The notes: generated from the sequence alone by a model not told the origin. Positions 1-8,676 are shown, counted from the stretch's first letter. The stretch is DNA of 64,000 bases from Ascidiimonas meishanensis (GCF_037782385.1 NZ_JBBEXD010000001.1:930001-994000), one strand, 5' to 3'. Made by a program: numbers and translations.

Positions 1-119
1 TTGCTGGAGAAGCTAAATTTGGACTATGGAATCGCCTGTTAGGACCTTTGGCAGATTGTTTTGCTTATTTGTGGATGAAAAAGAAGTATATTAATTATGA
101 TATAGCTAAAAAGAAATAA
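1..119 (+). CDS. C-terminal end of a GT2 polyprenyl-phosphate glycosyltransferase (partial)
   Basis: Only the last 38 codons are in the window; the gene starts upstream. The tail contains KFGLWNRLLGPLADC followed by a basic end. From memory this resembles the C-terminal part of dolichyl/undecaprenyl-phosphate sugar transferases (DPM1/ArnC-like GT2) found next to LAB_N genes in Flavobacteriia. Such enzymes load a sugar onto polyprenyl phosphate at the inner face of the cytoplasmic membrane. The stop codon TAA is directly followed by the ATG of the next gene, so the two are almost certainly cotranscribed. The downstream GT83 transferase would use the lipid-linked sugar. Family assignment rests on this tail and on context, so it is moderate. 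Confidence 0.6.
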   Translation, partial: AGEAKFGLWNRLLGPLADCFAYLWMKKKYINYDIAKKK

Positions 120-740
120 ATGGGAGAATGGCTCATTTATGCAATCGGATTTCTGGCTCAATTACTATTTTCAGGTCGTATGTTACTTCAATGGATCTTA
201 TCTGAAAAAAACAAAAAAGTACTTACCCCTAGACTGTTTTGGCAACTTAGCTTATTTGCTTCTTTTTTATTATTTGTTTATGGTTGGTTAAGAGATGATT
301 TTGCGATTATGCTAGGCCAGACACTTACTTATTTTATCTATATCAGGAATATTCAATTACAGGGTGAATGGGGTAAGCTTCCGAAGGCTTTTAGATTGTT
401 TTTATGGATCTTTCCTTTTTTGGTAGTAGTTTATGGGTATAACAACAATGCCTATGACATAGATGACTTCTTTAGAAATGATCAGATTCCTTTGTGGTTA
501 ATTTTACTTGGTAGTATCGCACAAATTATTTTTACATTTAGATTTGTATATCAATGGATTTACTCTGAAAAGAAAAAAACCTCCAGTCTTCCTTTTGGCT
601 TTTGGCTCCTTAGCCTTCTAGGAGCTTCCCTAATACTTACTTACGCAATTATCCGTAAAGATCCTGTATTGTTTGCAGGACATGCTTTAGGACTTTTTAT
701 TTACTCAAGAAACCTTTTTATTTTAAAGAAGCAACAATGA
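120..740 (+). CDS. LAB_N (lipid A biosynthesis N-terminal) domain membrane protein, duplicated domain
   Basis: A 206-residue integral membrane protein built from two copies of the LAB_N domain, about residues 6-78 and 128-200. Each copy has the pattern hydrophobic helix, then a Q-W-I-x-S-E-K stretch (QWILSEK at 24-30, QWIYSEK at 145-151), a W/F-rich helix, and a closing YIRN or YSRN (74-77 and 195-198). LAB_N is known from the N-terminus of some lipid A disaccharide synthases and as stand-alone small membrane proteins beside GT2 genes; its biochemical role is not settled. The gene abuts the upstream GT2 gene and overlaps the next gene by four bases (ATGA), so it lies in a lipid-linked sugar operon. 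A transport or accessory role for the polyprenyl-linked sugar is inference. Confidence 0.85.
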   Translation: MGEWLIYAIGFLAQLLFSGRMLLQWILSEKNKKVLTPRLFWQLSLFASFLLFVYGWLRDDFAIMLGQTLTYFIYIRNIQLQGEWGKLPKAFRLFLWIFPFLVVVYGYNNNAYDIDDFFRNDQIPLWLILLGSIAQIIFTFRFVYQWIYSEKKKTSSLPFGFWLLSLLGASLILTYAIIRKDPVLFAGHALGLFIYSRNLFILKKQQ

Positions 741-2392
741 CCCAATGGTTTACAGATAATCCAGTAAAGACAATCCTTTTAGCAGGAATCTTTATTTTTC
801 TTTTGCATTTGAATGTTCTTCCCGTAACCATCATGGAAGCCCGTAATTTTATTACTGCAAGGGAAATGGTTAATGAAGGGAATTGGTTATTAACTACCAT
901 GAATGGTCTTCCTAGGTATGAAAAACCTCCTTTACCTACATGGTTTACTGCCTTTGCTGGTAAATCAATAGGAATATCAAATCTTTATGCGCTAAGACTC
1001 CCCACGGCCTTAATGGCCATTTTTACGGCACTTATTGTATTCAAGTTTTCTTTAAAACTTACTAAAGACCGGCAACAAAGCTTAATTAATGGTCTCATTC
1101 TAGTGACTTCCTTCTACATTATTGCCATCACAAATGAGGCTCCTTGGGATATCTATGCCCATGGTTTTATGTTAACAGCTATCTATTTTTATTTTTCGCT
1201 ATTCCAAATGCAAACCAACATCTGGCGTAATGTATTTATGGCTGCTTTTTTTACAGGGCTTTCTTTTATGAGTAAGGGACCTGTTTCATTATATGCACTT
1301 TTTTTGCCATTTTTAATAGCTTATGGATTTGCTTTTGGTTATACAGGATTCAAATCAAAACGATTCCCACTTAGTGTATGCCTACTAGTTGCCATTATTG
1401 TAAGTATATGGTGGTACTGGTATGTTAGAATGGCAGATCCAGATTCTTTTCTAAAGATTGCGCAAAAAGAAACCGGTAATTGGAGTAGTTATAACGTACG
1501 CCCCTTTTACTATTATTGGAGTTTTTTTACTCAAAGTGGTGTATGGACGATACCCTCATTTTTTGCCTTGTTATACCCTTTTGTTCGAAAAAAGATAATT
1601 CATCCTAAGGCATATCTTTTTACCTTTTTATGGACGCTACTTTCCGTAATTCTGTTATCTGTAATTCCCGAGAAAAAAACACGTTACCTATCCCCTGTCC
1701 TCATTCCTATGGCAATGAATACCGGATTTTATATACTCTACTTTATTAGAGAGTTTAAAAAAATGAAAAGCTGGAAAGAAAAAATCCCTATTTATCTGCA
1801 TTTTGGATTGATATCCTTAATAGGAATCGCTTTTCCTTTGGTAGGATATTTTTTTCTAAAAGAATTACCTGTACAGCCATGGGTATGGTTTGCAACCACA
1901 TCGGTATCCTTATGGATCATTTCAGGTACAATGCTGTATTACCTTAAAAAGAATAGTCTTTACAAAGTATTCTTACTAAACATCGCTTTTATAATGAGTA
2001 TTACCACTTTTGGTTTACCTATTGCTAAATCGCTAAAAACAAATACAGCCTATAACAATATAGCCATATTATCTCAAGAAAAATCAATTGGAATACCCCT
2101 TTATGCTTTTGGTGAGATAGCCCCTGAAATGCTGTGGCATTATGGAAATGTCATACCTGAAATTGAAGACGATGCCATTGCTTCAACACTAGAAGAACTA
2201 GATATTTTTGGAGTATTAGTGAACAGTAAAGAAGAAGAACGATTTAAACGTATCTTTGGAAAGGAATTTACAATCTCGTTAAAAGATACTTTCGACTTAA
2301 ATTATGGAGCTTCGCCGGAAGATAAAAAACATAAAAAAAGATTGGTAAGCCTCTACTATCAAGTTGAGAAAAATAACATTCAATATGATTAA
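737..2392 (+). CDS. ArnT-like GT83 family glycosyltransferase (GT-C fold)
   Basis: A 551-residue polytopic membrane protein with about ten or more hydrophobic segments. The first periplasmic loop carries the acidic motif typical of GT-C enzymes (MEARNFITAREM, residues 33-44) followed by PRYEKPPLPTW (59-69), close to the ArnT/PMT pattern in which a Glu or Asp coordinates the lipid-phosphate donor. ArnT-type enzymes move a sugar from undecaprenyl phosphate to lipid A or another envelope acceptor on the periplasmic face. The start codon overlaps the stop of the LAB_N gene and the end overlaps the next gene. The sugar and acceptor cannot be read from the sequence; aminoarabinose is not implied, because no other arn genes are visible. 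Confidence 0.82.
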   Translation: MTQWFTDNPVKTILLAGIFIFLLHLNVLPVTIMEARNFITAREMVNEGNWLLTTMNGLPRYEKPPLPTWFTAFAGKSIGISNLYALRLPTALMAIFTALIVFKFSLKLTKDRQQSLINGLILVTSFYIIAITNEAPWDIYAHGFMLTAIYFYFSLFQMQTNIWRNVFMAAFFTGLSFMSKGPVSLYALFLPFLIAYGFAFGYTGFKSKRFPLSVCLLVAIIVSIWWYWYVRMADPDSFLKIAQKETGNWSSYNVRPFYYYWSFFTQSGVWTIPSFFALLYPFVRKKIIHPKAYLFTFLWTLLSVILLSVIPEKKTRYLSPVLIPMAMNTGFYILYFIREFKKMKSWKEKIPIYLHFGLISLIGIAFPLVGYFFLKELPVQPWVWFATTSVSLWIISGTMLYYLKKNSLYKVFLLNIAFIMSITTFGLPIAKSLKTNTAYNNIAILSQEKSIGIPLYAFGEIAPEMLWHYGNVIPEIEDDAIASTLEELDIFGVLVNSKEEERFKRIFGKEFTISLKDTFDLNYGASPEDKKHKKRLVSLYYQVEKNNIQYD

Positions 2393-3065
2393 CATACTTA
2401 CTAAAACCGAAAAAACAGGATACTTATTTTTAATTTTGGTATTCGCTGCTGCTCTTTATTTTGGATTTACTAATTTGAATTATTTTGATACTGGGTTTTC
2501 CGTTGAAGACGGTCCTGTAGAATGGGGCACTACCATTATGTTATTTTGCCTAAGTATTTTATGTTTTTATCGTCTAGCAACCATTGGAAAATACAAGAAT
2601 AAACTTTGGCTATTGGGAACCTTTCTTTTTGGGCTTTTGTTCTTTTTTGCGGCAGGTGAAGAGGTCTCATGGGGTCAAAGAATCTTTGATGTAGAATCAG
2701 GAGCTTTTTTTAAAGAAAATAACGCACAGGGTGAAACCAATTTGCATAACTTGGTTGTTGAAGGGAAAAAAATAAACAAGATTATTTTTAGCCAGTTATT
2801 AATGTTAGTGATGGTTTTATATCTTATTGTCTCTCCTATCTTGTATAGAAAAACCAAATGGTTTAAAAATCTTGCAGATCTTTTTGCTGTACCTATGGTA
2901 AAATGGCATCACACTATTGCATTTATAATAAGTACTATACTGGTTGCTCTTAATCCATCCAGTAGAAAATGGGAAGTGTATGAACTCGCTTTTGGTGTTA
3001 TCTTTTTTCTTATTTTTCTAAATCCATTTAACCCTTCTATTTTCAAAAAAAACGCTCCGGACTAA
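2385..3065 (+). CDS. conserved polytopic membrane protein, function unknown
   Basis: A protein of 226 residues with about six hydrophobic segments. I take the ATG that overlaps the upstream stop codon (ATGATTAA); the reading frame extends upstream only to a TTG inside the previous gene. Between the third and fourth membrane helices lies an unusually polar, conserved-looking stretch: EEVSWGQRIF (92-101) and GETNLHNL (116-123). I recognise this combination from uncharacterised bacterial membrane proteins but know no activity for it. The buried-looking Glu, Arg, Asn and His residues could form a catalytic or ion-binding site; this is inference. Being the last gene of the GT2-LAB_N-GT83 run, it probably works on the same lipid-linked sugar or envelope glycan. 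It ends convergently with the PAP2 gene. Confidence 0.7.
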   Translation: MINILTKTEKTGYLFLILVFAAALYFGFTNLNYFDTGFSVEDGPVEWGTTIMLFCLSILCFYRLATIGKYKNKLWLLGTFLFGLLFFFAAGEEVSWGQRIFDVESGAFFKENNAQGETNLHNLVVEGKKINKIIFSQLLMLVMVLYLIVSPILYRKTKWFKNLADLFAVPMVKWHHTIAFIISTILVALNPSSRKWEVYELAFGVIFFLIFLNPFNPSIFKKNAPD

Positions 3066-3634
3066 TTTTTAAGAAATTTCATAGTAGCTAGCTGATAAAG
3101 GGAATAGAATAACCAGCCAGACAACATACCTATACTTATGCCTGTTACTACATCTAATGGAAAATGAACGCCTATATAAATTCTACTATAGGCAACTAGT
3201 AAAGCCCAAGCTAATAGGAGAAATGGAATCCATTTGAATTTATTTTTTAAGAGCAAAACAAAAAATGTAGCAACTGCAAAGGAATTGGCAGCATGTGCAG
3301 AGAAATATCCATATTTGCCTCCACAGTATGATTTTACGAGCCGCATTTGATCTAGTATAGTTTCATCATGACAAGGTCTAAATCTCCCGATTCCATATTT
3401 GAAAAAATTTGCTAATTGATCTGTTGCAGTAATCATTAGTGCAACACCTATTACCATCAAGCCAACACGTTTCCATCCAAACTTGTAAATACTAAGTGTT
3501 AACAAGAGAAGATATAATGGGATAGAAGCCCATTTATTGGACATAAACATCCAGAAAGCATCCCATGGTTCTGTACCTAAATTATTTAGGTACAAAAACA
3601 AATTTTTGTCTCCTTCAATAAGTTTCTCTAACAT
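3062..3634 (-). CDS. phosphatase PAP2 family membrane protein
   Basis: A 190-residue integral membrane phosphatase. The three PAP2 signatures are visible: K-x6-RP as KYGIGRFRP (79-87), a variant of the PSGH motif as SAHA (112-115), and SR-x5-H-x3-D as SRIYIGVHFPLD (150-161). The catalytic histidines are H114 and H157. The family removes phosphates from lipid phosphates, including undecaprenyl pyrophosphate and lipid A. The gene runs convergently into the glycosyltransferase cluster and shares the last four bases with it, so recycling of the polyprenyl carrier released there is a reasonable inference, although PAP2 genes are common and could act elsewhere. Confidence 0.88.
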   Translation of the reverse strand: MLEKLIEGDKNLFLYLNNLGTEPWDAFWMFMSNKWASIPLYLLLLTLSIYKFGWKRVGLMVIGVALMITATDQLANFFKYGIGRFRPCHDETILDQMRLVKSYCGGKYGYFSAHAANSFAVATFFVLLLKNKFKWIPFLLLAWALLVAYSRIYIGVHFPLDVVTGISIGMLSGWLFYSLYQLATMKFLKN

Positions 3635-3675
3635 CTTTAATTGATAAGCATCCTTAGTCTTCTTTACAAAACCAA

Positions 3676-3903
3676 TTAATCTTCATAACGCTTAACTTCC
3701 CTGTCGTAAAAATCAGTAGCTGCTTGTATTAGGGAGGTCATTTCTTCTTCTAACTCTTTTGCTTCCGCAGTGTCTAAATCTTCCAACCATTCTACTTCGT
3801 CTGTTGTCAAATCGATCACAAACCTGGGGAAATCAGTATGAATTACAAAAATAGCATCTTGAAAATCGGTATTATCTCCCAACAGAAATTTAGGTATTTC
3901 CAT
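3676..3903 (-). CDS. small acidic conserved protein, function unknown
   Basis: A 75-residue soluble protein without signal peptide or membrane segment. It is strongly acidic: the middle and C-terminal half contain runs of Asp and Glu (TTDEVEWLEDLDTAEAKELE at 33-52), ending in DREVKRYED. The N-terminal part, with alternating hydrophobic residues (FVIHTDFPRFVIDL), looks like beta strands, the second half like one or two helices. I do not recognise a named family. It starts six bases after the MATE stop codon in the same direction and so is probably cotranscribed with that exporter gene. Confidence 0.7.
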   Translation of the reverse strand: MEIPKFLLGDNTDFQDAIFVIHTDFPRFVIDLTTDEVEWLEDLDTAEAKELEEEMTSLIQAATDFYDREVKRYED

Positions 3904-3909
3904 AAGTAT

Positions 3910-5289
3910 CTATTTGTTAGGTTTACGTATTAATTGTTTTGTGAGTATGTTAAAACGAATATACAACAAAACTGCAGATGCACTAAGTCCGGCAAGCAAT
4001 CCAATCCAAATACCCGTGCTGGCAAAGCTTGTATGAAGCCCTAAATACCAAGAAATTGGAAAACCTATTACCCAATATGCAATAAACGTTATAAACGTAG
4101 GCACCTTAACGTCCTGCATTCCTCTCAATGCTCCTAACACTACCACTTGAATACCATCTGAGATTTGAAAAAAAGCAGCAACTATTAGGAGTTGAGCAGC
4201 TATTTCTGCCGTTTCCATAGTATTTGCATAATCTGCCATATTTGAACTATCCATATACAACCATGGCACATTCTGATGAAATATCAAAAACAGAATCCCG
4301 AAAAAAGTTTGAATTAAAATACTCATTAAAAAGAATGAGCGCGCAATTCGTCTTAAGTCTTTAAATCTTTTAAGTCCTTTTTGATTCCCAACTCTTATCA
4401 TGGTTGCAGACCCCAGTCCCATAACAAACATAAAGGTAAAAGAAGAAAGATTTAAAGCAATGTTATTTGCCGCCTGAGCATTTTTACCAAGCATACCACT
4501 CAACCAAATGGCAGCAGTGAAAATAGCAACTTCAAAAAGCATTTGTAATGCAGACGGAAAGCCTAAAGCAATTATTTTTTTAAGTACCGAAATTTTTATA
4601 ATCCTAAAATTAAGATGAGAGATATAGGGTCTTAAATTGTCTTTTTTGTAAATAGTAGCCCAAAGAATACCTACCATCAAAAAACGAGAAATTAATGTTC
4701 CCATAGCGGCTCCAACAATACCCAAGGCTGGAAAACCAAATTTCCCATAGATTAGCAAATAATTCAGTATTATATTGATCACGTTTCCTAAAACCGCCGC
4801 ATACATAGCATATTTAGTTTGTGATAGGCCATCTGTAAATTGTTTGAAACCTTGAAAAACAATTAAAGGTATTAATGAAAAGGCTACTAAATCTAAATAT
4901 GGTTTCGCAAGTATCACCACCTCTACAGGCTGATCCAGTGCATACATTAATGGTTTTGCTAAGAATATAATTAGAAATAATAAGGTTCCTAAGACTGTAC
5001 AAGATAAAATACCATGTTTAAAAGCCTGTTTTCCTTTTTCAAAATCATTCGCACCATCAGCTTCCGCAACTAATGGCGTTATAGCCGTTGAAAACCCAAT
5101 TCCAATACTCATAGCAATAAAGACAAAACTATTTCCCAAAGATACGGCTGCCAGTTCTGCAGTACCCAACTGCCCAACCATTACATTATCAAAAAATTGC
5201 ACCAGCGTGTGCCCTAGGATCCCTGCTATTACAGGTATTGCTAACCTAAGGTTGTATCTAAATTCTTTGGTATAATTTTGTAGAGACAT
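3910..5289 (-). CDS. MATE family multidrug efflux transporter
   Basis: A 459-residue protein with about twelve hydrophobic helices in two similar halves, the usual size of the MATE/NorM family. The N-terminus (IPVIAGILGHTLVQFFDNVM, about 18-37) and the repeated pattern in the second half (LGFPSALQMLFEVAIFTAA) match the start of each MatE domain. MATE proteins export cationic compounds and drugs in exchange for sodium ions or protons. A Bacteroidota -7 element TATCTTTG lies 17 bases upstream of the ATG, giving the gene its own promoter; the small acidic protein gene follows closely. The substrate is unknown. Confidence 0.92.
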   Translation of the reverse strand: MSLQNYTKEFRYNLRLAIPVIAGILGHTLVQFFDNVMVGQLGTAELAAVSLGNSFVFIAMSIGIGFSTAITPLVAEADGANDFEKGKQAFKHGILSCTVLGTLLFLIIFLAKPLMYALDQPVEVVILAKPYLDLVAFSLIPLIVFQGFKQFTDGLSQTKYAMYAAVLGNVINIILNYLLIYGKFGFPALGIVGAAMGTLISRFLMVGILWATIYKKDNLRPYISHLNFRIIKISVLKKIIALGFPSALQMLFEVAIFTAAIWLSGMLGKNAQAANNIALNLSSFTFMFVMGLGSATMIRVGNQKGLKRFKDLRRIARSFFLMSILIQTFFGILFLIFHQNVPWLYMDSSNMADYANTMETAEIAAQLLIVAAFFQISDGIQVVVLGALRGMQDVKVPTFITFIAYWVIGFPISWYLGLHTSFASTGIWIGLLAGLSASAVLLYIRFNILTKQLIRKPNK

Positions 5290-5306
5290 CTTTACTTAAA
5301 AGATAG

Positions 5307-5314
5307 CAAAGATA
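5307..5314 (-). promoter_or_regulatory. -7 promoter element of the MATE gene
   Basis: TATCTTTG on the minus strand matches the Bacteroidota -7 consensus TAnnTTTG. It lies 17 bases upstream of the MATE start codon. No clear -33 TTTG partner is visible. Confidence 0.5.
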
Positions 5315-5346
5315 CCATATTTAAATACCCTATTGTAGTATTGAAG

Positions 5347-6123
5347 TTAGGATAATTTTTTTGCTTCTTCCCAAAAAATATCCATTTCCTTCAAGGTCAT
5401 ATCTTGTAGGCTTTTCTTATTATCCTGAGCCTTTTTTTCTAGATATTGAAATCGTTTAATGAATTTTTTATTGGTACGTTCCAATGCATTCTCTGGATCA
5501 ATATTCAAAAATCTGGCATAGTTAATCATGCTAAATAACACATCTCCAAACTCATCTTCCATTTTCTTTTGACGACCAGCAGTTACTTCTGTTTTAAACT
5601 CTCCCAACTCTTCCTGTAATTTTTCAAATACTTGAGTTGGTTCTTCCCAGTCAAAACCTACACCGGCTACTTTGTCTTGTATTCTGTTTGCCTTCACCAA
5701 AGCCGGAAGACCTTTTGGAACTCCTTCTAATACGCTCTTTTTACCTTCTTTTAACTTTAGATTTTCCCAATTGCGCTTTACCTCCTCTTCATTGGCTACA
5801 TCTACATCTCCATAAATATGAGGATGACGATTAATGAGTTTATCGCAAATACTATGCGCTACATCTGCCATATCAAAGTGGTTTGTTTCACTTCCAATTT
5901 TAGCATAGAATACTATATGTAATAATAAATCACCCAATTCATTTTTGACTTCAGTAAGATTATTATCCAGAATGGCATCGCCCAGCTCATACGTTTCTTC
6001 AATAGTGAGATGTCTTAACGTTTGTAGCGTTTGCTTCCGATCCCAGGGACACTTTTCCCTTAGCTCATCCATAATAGTTAATAACCGATCTATCGCTTCT
6101 AATTGATCCTTTCTGGAATTCAT
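5347..6123 (-). CDS. mazG: nucleoside triphosphate pyrophosphohydrolase MazG
   Basis: A protein of 258 residues with two tandem MazG domains, the size of full-length MazG. MazG hydrolyses (d)NTPs to NMPs and pyrophosphate, cleaning the nucleotide pool and lowering ppGpp effects in some bacteria. The first domain starts with the family hallmark REKCPWDRKQT and carries the metal-binding EE-x2-E-x2-D as EETYELGD, then KNELGDLLLH. The second carries EELGEFKTE and EFGDVLFSMIN. I chose the ATG at 6123: the only start further upstream, at 6141, lies inside a perfect -7 promoter element (6139-6146), and known MazG proteins begin shortly before this point. Confidence 0.93.
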   Translation of the reverse strand: MNSRKDQLEAIDRLLTIMDELREKCPWDRKQTLQTLRHLTIEETYELGDAILDNNLTEVKNELGDLLLHIVFYAKIGSETNHFDMADVAHSICDKLINRHPHIYGDVDVANEEEVKRNWENLKLKEGKKSVLEGVPKGLPALVKANRIQDKVAGVGFDWEEPTQVFEKLQEELGEFKTEVTAGRQKKMEDEFGDVLFSMINYARFLNIDPENALERTNKKFIKRFQYLEKKAQDNKKSLQDMTLKEMDIFWEEAKKLS

Positions 6124-6138
6124 CTTTAGATGTTTTGT

Positions 6139-6146
6139 CAAAAATA
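6139..6146 (-). promoter_or_regulatory. -7 promoter element of mazG
   Basis: TATTTTTG on the minus strand fits TAnnTTTG and ends 15 bases upstream of the chosen mazG ATG. It overlaps the alternative upstream ATG, which argues against that start. Confidence 0.55.
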
Positions 6147-6289
6147 AGGAATTAAAAAATCCTTTAGGATGAGAAAGATATTCATTATTTCTTTTTACAA
6201 TTTACTAAAATATTTATGCTGTTTTTCCTTTTAACATATCTTAACCTTAGACCTATGTAATTTGTAAAACATTACTAAACAGAAAATTG

Positions 6290-6297
6290 TATCTTTG
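6290..6297 (+). promoter_or_regulatory. -7 promoter element of the LRR lipoprotein gene
   Basis: TATCTTTG fits TAnnTTTG. It leaves a leader of roughly 75-80 bases before the ATG at 6378. A TTTG at 6261-6264 is a possible -33 element, but its spacing of 25 bases is long. Confidence 0.45.
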
Positions 6298-6377
6298 AAC
6301 TACACTTTTATCTTATTACAAAACATTAAATACGGAAACTTAGGATTCCTAAATTGCTACGAAAAAAAATAAATGTT

Positions 6378-7031
6378 ATGAAAAAATTCTTTGTGAGCGC
6401 AGGGCTTTTGTCTATTGCTGTTTTAACTTCATGCTCATCAGACAGTTCAGATAATACGACTATAATTGAACAAGACCCCGTGGTAGAAACTACGGAGCTA
6501 AAAGATCCGGCTTTTGAACAAAGTCTTATAGATCTTGGTTTTGATACCACATTAGACGGTAGTGTTCTGACCGCAAATATTGAAAATATTAGAGACCTTA
6601 TTCTAAATGACAAAGGCATTACTGATTTAACGGGGATTGAAGATTTCATAAATCTAGAAAATCTTTGGGCAAATGATAATGCACTAACTACTCTTGATGT
6701 CTCCAATAATGGCAAATTGAAATTTATTTTTGTAGATAATAATGAGATTACATCTTTAGATGTAGCTAATCTCTCAAGCTTAGAAAAAATTGGAGCTGCA
6801 AATAATGGACTTTCATCTATTAATGTTTCAGGTAATTTAAATCTCCAATTACTCGTAATCCCAGATAATAATATAACCGCTATTGATGTCGCTAACAACA
6901 GCCAGCTTAATAGTTTTTCAGTAGTTAATAATCCATTAACTTGTATAAAGGTTAGTGCTTCAAGACTTAACAATATTCCATCTCAATGGGAAAAAGATGA
7001 AGAAGACACCTATGCAATCAGTTGTAACTAA
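6378..7031 (+). CDS. leucine-rich repeat lipoprotein
   Basis: A protein of 217 residues. I start at the ATG that begins a lipoprotein signal (MKKFFVSAGLLSIAVLTSC, cleavage before Cys19), since the upstream codons add a charged stretch in front of it. After a short acidic linker comes a short N-terminal cap, then about five internalin-like leucine-rich repeats of about 21 residues with the beat N-x-L-x-x-L-D-V-x-x-N (for example NALTTLDVSN, NEITSLDVAN, NNITAIDVAN). The protein closes with NPLTCIKV and a second Cys near the C-terminus (Cys216), possibly forming a disulfide. Such proteins sit on the cell surface and bind proteins or glycans; the ligand is unknown. The gene stands alone. Confidence 0.85.
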   Translation: MKKFFVSAGLLSIAVLTSCSSDSSDNTTIIEQDPVVETTELKDPAFEQSLIDLGFDTTLDGSVLTANIENIRDLILNDKGITDLTGIEDFINLENLWANDNALTTLDVSNNGKLKFIFVDNNEITSLDVANLSSLEKIGAANNGLSSINVSGNLNLQLLVIPDNNITAIDVANNSQLNSFSVVNNPLTCIKVSASRLNNIPSQWEKDEEDTYAISCN

Positions 7032-7094
7032 CCTCTACTATTTAATGGGTGTACATTTCAAAATGAAAGCTATTTTTTAGAAAGGGTAGCTCCC

Positions 7095-8024
7095 TTAATT
7101 TTTAGTATACTTAAACTCTTTAAATCCTAAATGTTTAAGTAATGTTCCATCTGCATAAAAGATATCTACATCGCATTTTACCATATGCTCCCCTGCCGAT
7201 AAATTCAATTTATTATACGGCATAAAAACGGCTTTATCATTATATACTGTGCTTGCGTATGCTGGTGTCAAACTTTTCTTTAATTCAATCTGTCCAGAAA
7301 TGTTTTTGTATGCAACATCAGAGGTTTTAAGAAAGTCCTCTCCTTTCATGAATCGAATAGTAAAGTAACATTTTTGTTTCTCCATATTATAAACAAAAAA
7401 TTTGGTGTGAATTCGCATTCCATAATTTCCACTATCATCATAAACATCGTAATCTATCCATGTTTTCTCAAACTTAGCAGACACTTTAGATTTGTCTAAA
7501 GAGCTTGTGTTTACATAGGTGGTTTTAGTTTTATTACTGCTGCTACTGCTACTGCTATTACTATTAGAAGAAGAATTTACTTTAGTAGTACCTGTAGAAA
7601 TTTTAATGTCATAAAAATTCCAGCAATTGGTTCCATCACAATCAACCTCTGTTAATGAATAAATATCATTAACATTCTTCAGTCGGTTAAAGAAAAGTTT
7701 GACATACTTTTTCTTATATGCTTTTAATTGTGCGCTTCCAAAACCTCCAGATAAGCTTCCCCCCCAACCCGTTTGACTTATCAATGCATATCTATTGCCT
7801 TTTTTGTCTGTTATAACATAAGGAGATTTTCCACTAGGAGCATGCAATGTACCGGAAGAATTGGAAGTTGGATTAAACTCCAACATGACTTCTGTCCATG
7901 CTTCAGTATTTTCAACTTCAACAATTTTAATGTAATTAGAGTAAGAAGTTCCTACAGTTATCTTATTTTGAGCATTAAGATTGAGGAACAAAAAAAATAC
8001 TCCGCTAAATAGTAAGTTTTTCAT
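7095..8024 (-). CDS. secreted protein of unknown function with Ser/Asn-rich linker
   Basis: A protein of 309 residues that starts with a Sec signal peptide (MKNLLFSGVFFLFLNLNAQ). I use the second in-frame ATG because the ten residues before it (MNFTTKHTTQ) would spoil the signal. Two globular parts, about 20-155 and 180-309, are joined by a low-complexity linker made almost only of Ser and Asn around residues 160-175. The first part looks beta-rich and has a Cys pair (DCDGTNCWNFYD), the second contains several strand-like segments (CYFTIRFMKGED, HMVKCDVDIFYADG). I know no family name. The absence of a C-terminal Por sorting signal suggests a periplasmic or outer-membrane-associated location. 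Confidence 0.7.
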   Translation of the reverse strand: MKNLLFSGVFFLFLNLNAQNKITVGTSYSNYIKIVEVENTEAWTEVMLEFNPTSNSSGTLHAPSGKSPYVITDKKGNRYALISQTGWGGSLSGGFGSAQLKAYKKKYVKLFFNRLKNVNDIYSLTEVDCDGTNCWNFYDIKISTGTTKVNSSSNSNSSSSSSSNKTKTTYVNTSSLDKSKVSAKFEKTWIDYDVYDDSGNYGMRIHTKFFVYNMEKQKCYFTIRFMKGEDFLKTSDVAYKNISGQIELKKSLTPAYASTVYNDKAVFMPYNKLNLSAGEHMVKCDVDIFYADGTLLKHLGFKEFKYTKN

Positions 8025-8202
8025 TTGAGTGGTATGTTTTGTGGTAAAATTCAATTTAATAAAATAAATTTGTTACTGATAACTTATTTAGATAAAATAC
8101 AAAATTTATCTTTTAATGACCAAAACTGCATAATACATTCAAATTGTTTTTAATCAATAAGTTAATAGGAGTAACCATATCTTTTAATAGTAAATTGAAC
8201 GT

Positions 8203-8676
8203 ATGAAAGCCGTTACCGTTAAACAATTAAAAACTGAATTACAACATCGCTCTGAAAAAGATCTTATTGATATTTGTCTTACGTTGGCCAAGTTCAAAAA
8301 AGAGACCAAAGAGCTTTTAACTTATCTTCTGTTTGAGGCCGATGATGAAACTGGATATATAAATAGTGTAAAGGAAGAAATTGATCTACAATTCAATTTA
8401 ATTAATCTAAAATCTGTTTTCTACATTAAAAAGAGTGTACGGAAAATACTTAGATTGACTAAAAAGTACATTCGATATTCTAAAAACAAAGAAACCGAAA
8501 TAGAACTCCTCTTATACTTCTGTATGAAAATAAGAGACTTTACGCCCAGTATTCTAAAAAACAGGGTATTATACAATATCTATGATCGCGAATTAAATGC
8601 AATTAGAAAAAAGATTTTACTGCTGCATGAAGACCTGCAATATGATTACACTAGAGAATTAGAGCAATTTGATTGA
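8203..8676 (+). CDS. conserved alpha-helical cytoplasmic protein, function unknown
   Basis: A 157-residue protein without signal peptide or membrane segment, predominantly helical and rich in Lys, Glu and Leu. It begins KAVTVKQLKTELQHRSEKDL, which resembles a SAP-like or helix-turn-helix start but is too weak to name, and continues with amphipathic helices (LLTYLLFEADDE, YIKKSVRKILRLTKKYIRY). I have the impression of a protein recurrent in Flavobacteriia but cannot assign a role. It is a single-gene unit; the neighbours on both sides are not functionally related. Confidence 0.65.
   Translation: MKAVTVKQLKTELQHRSEKDLIDICLTLAKFKKETKELLTYLLFEADDETGYINSVKEEIDLQFNLINLKSVFYIKKSVRKILRLTKKYIRYSKNKETEIELLLYFCMKIRDFTPSILKNRVLYNIYDRELNAIRKKILLLHEDLQYDYTRELEQFD

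Noticed and set aside
6326..6973. Open frame of 215 codons on the minus strand
   Set aside because: It lies wholly antisense to the LRR lipoprotein gene, whose repeat structure and lipobox prove the plus-strand frame; the minus frame is a by-product of the periodic repeats.
7082..7104. Weak hairpin AAGGG / CCCTT after the LRR gene
   Set aside because: A five-base stem is too short to call a terminator, although a T-rich stretch follows.
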